The notes beneath the pieces are model-generated. The model searched no databases, was not told the DNA's origin, and was given only the letters and a program-made list of their open reading frames with translations. From an uncultured Collinsella sp. (lineage in GTDB: Bacteria; Actinomycetota; Coriobacteriia; Coriobacteriales; Coriobacteriaceae): DNA of 22,507 nucleotides. The DNA is taken from NCBI GenBank assembly GCA_902494245.1, contig CABUSR010000031.1:1-22507 (forward strand), read 5' to 3'. Below are positions 21,651 to 22,507 of the stretch, one piece after another (position 1 is the stretch's first letter; each line of letters starts with the position of its first letter). Both the position numbers and the translations under genes were made by a program.

Positions 21651-21787
21651 AGGGACCCCCTCGTTAGACACCCGCCGATATTGTTCTGCGGACGGTTGCG
21701 GGCGATGTCCCATTATCAACCGTTCGGCCGCGACCGCGCCCACCCTTACCAAAAAACTCGCCCGTTCACAGAATTGCGAGCGGTCAA

Positions 21788-21808
21788 ACCCAAATCCTTG
21801 GGTATAAC
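21788..21808 (+). promoter_or_regulatory. Candidate promoter/operator of the universal stress gene
   Basis: A perfect dyad, ACCCAA (21788-21793) and TTGGGT (21798-21803), runs into TATAAC (21803-21808), a good -10 box on the plus strand about 90 bases before the start codon. No clear -35 box is present, as expected for an activator- or repressor-controlled promoter. The rest of the 21651-21897 gap should hold the divergent uppP promoter; GATAAT at 21717-21712 on the minus strand is one possible -10. Confidence 0.45.
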
Positions 21809-21897
21809 TGCAACAAGATAAAGTGTCCAGCGGCCACGCATCCGCGCCCGCCCGATGCACGAGCCCCACGCCCGTGCGATAGACCAAGGAGGAAACC

Positions 21898-22335
21898 ATG
21901 AACGAGGGCTACACCAAGGTATTTGTTTCACTCGACGGTACTGAGCAGCAGGATTTTGTGCTCGCACGCGCCATCAAGGTCGCCGCGAACAACGGCGCCA
22001 AGCTGATTATCGGCCACGTTATCGATTCCACGGCACTCGAGAGCGCCGGTTCCTATCCGGTCGATCTGGTCAACGGCCTAGAGGAGGCATTTAAGAACTC
22101 CATCGCCAAGCAGCTCGAAGAGGCCAAGGCCAATCCCGACATTCCCGAGGTCGAGGTCATGATTCGCGCCGGCCGCATTCGCGAGACGCTCAAAGACGAG
22201 ATGCTCGACGTGGTCAAGCCCGACCTGGTGCTCTGCGGCGCTCGTGGCCTGTCCTCGATCAAGTATGCACTCCTGGGTTCAATTTCGACGTTCCTGCTGC
22301 GCAACACCGACTGCGACATCTTGGTCGTGAAGTAG
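21898..22335 (+). CDS. Universal stress protein (UspA family), ATP-binding type
   Basis: This is a 145-residue single Usp domain with the alpha/beta fold seen as VFVSLDGTE (8-16), KLIIGHVID (35-43) and a final strand DILVVK. The ATP-binding signature G-x2-G-x9-G-S is intact (G114, G117, G127, S128), so it is the nucleotide-binding class. Such proteins aid survival under starvation or oxidative or acid stress; the precise role is unknown. The ATG start has AAGGAGG seven bases upstream. It is divergent from uppP and appears to be transcribed alone. A 93-base nested palindrome begins 13 bases after the stop. Confidence 0.93.
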   Translation: MNEGYTKVFVSLDGTEQQDFVLARAIKVAANNGAKLIIGHVIDSTALESAGSYPVDLVNGLEEAFKNSIAKQLEEAKANPDIPEVEVMIRAGRIRETLKDEMLDVVKPDLVLCGARGLSSIKYALLGSISTFLLRNTDCDILVVK

Positions 22336-22348
22336 CGTTGCTCCCACC

Positions 22349-22441
22349 GGCCGCGGGGCCTGCGGGGTTTCCACGGGCACGTCCTCGCCGCGTTGCGGCT
22401 GCGGGATGTGCCCTTAGGAAACCCCTCCCGGCCCCGCGGCC
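22349..22441. repeat. 93-base nested palindrome after the universal stress gene
   Basis: Four successive perfect stems nest: GGCCGCGGGGCC (22349-22360) with GGCCCCGCGGCC (22430-22441), GGGGTTTCC (22364-22372) with GGAAACCCC (22417-22425), GGGCAC (22375-22380) with GTGCCC (22408-22413), and GCCGC (22387-22391) with GCGGC (22395-22399). Small internal loops separate them. No ORF is present. Confidence 0.88.
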
Positions 22442-22473
22442 TTCGCAGCCTTACTTCAGCGAGTTGTCTGATG

Positions 22474-22507
22474 AAAAAATGGCGTGCCGCCCCGTTTGGG
22501 GCGGCAC
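22474..22507 (-). terminator. Intrinsic terminator for a minus-strand gene beyond the window
   Basis: GTGCCGCCCC (22484-22493) pairs perfectly with GGGGCGGCAC (22498-22507) around GTTT. On the minus strand a six-T run follows (22479-22474). It implies a gene on the minus strand starting right of the window and converging on the universal stress gene. It may work in both directions. Confidence 0.85.

Noticed and set aside
21651..21899. N-terminal extension of UppP in the long open frame
   Set aside because: The extension lacks hydrophobic or conserved sequence, runs into the ribosome site of the divergent stress gene, and the family start matches TTG at 21650.
1..22507. tRNA, rRNA, CRISPR array, defence or phage module
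   Set aside because: All sizeable coding regions were assigned to housekeeping or sugar-use families, and the gaps contain only hairpins, repeats and promoters.

Overview
The window reads as an ordinary chromosomal segment of a GC-rich, low-motility gut actinobacterium. The best guess is a Coriobacteriia member close to Collinsella. This is an inference from the high GC content, frequent TTG/GTG starts, lactose/cellobiose PTS genes, family II pyrophosphatase, ROK glucokinase and subgroup Ic-type aminotransferase; no rRNA or other phylogenetic marker is present to prove it. No phage, integrase, transposase, CRISPR array, tRNA or rRNA was found.

Layout. (1) Positions 89-5221, minus strand: a compact tatA-tatC-hypA-hypB-topA cluster joins protein export by the twin-arginine route, nickel delivery to metalloenzymes and an archaeal-looking type IA topoisomerase. 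(2) Positions 5375-7060, minus strand: a STAS anti-anti-sigma-like protein and a PLP aminotransferase, with a small unknown gene divergent from them (7210-7464). (3) Positions 7551-10099, minus strand: the NhaA sodium/proton antiporter and the manganese-dependent pyrophosphatase, separated by an unusual non-coding leader. (4) Positions 10266-17162: a beta-glycoside utilisation neighbourhood. It holds a ROK glucokinase, then a four-gene operon (6-phospho-beta-glycosidase, PTS IIC, IIB, IIA), a divergent GntR/UTRA regulator and mannose-6-phosphate isomerase. Sugar would enter phosphorylated through IIA-IIB-IIC and be split by the GH1 enzyme; the free hexose could be phosphorylated by the ROK kinase. 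(5) Positions 17444-22335: PcrA/UvrD helicase, undecaprenyl-diphosphatase UppP and a universal stress protein.

The coding content is conventional. The more interesting material lies between genes. A canonical intrinsic terminator preceded by foldable RNA stands in front of nhaA with no gene to terminate, so it is a riboswitch, attenuator or small-RNA candidate. Two very long nested palindromes (130 and 93 bases) lie directly after the pcrA and universal-stress stop codons. A family of short dyad repeats sits in several intergenic gaps. AAAAGTAA motifs overlap both divergent promoters of the GntR/PTS region. No convincing new multi-gene system was found.
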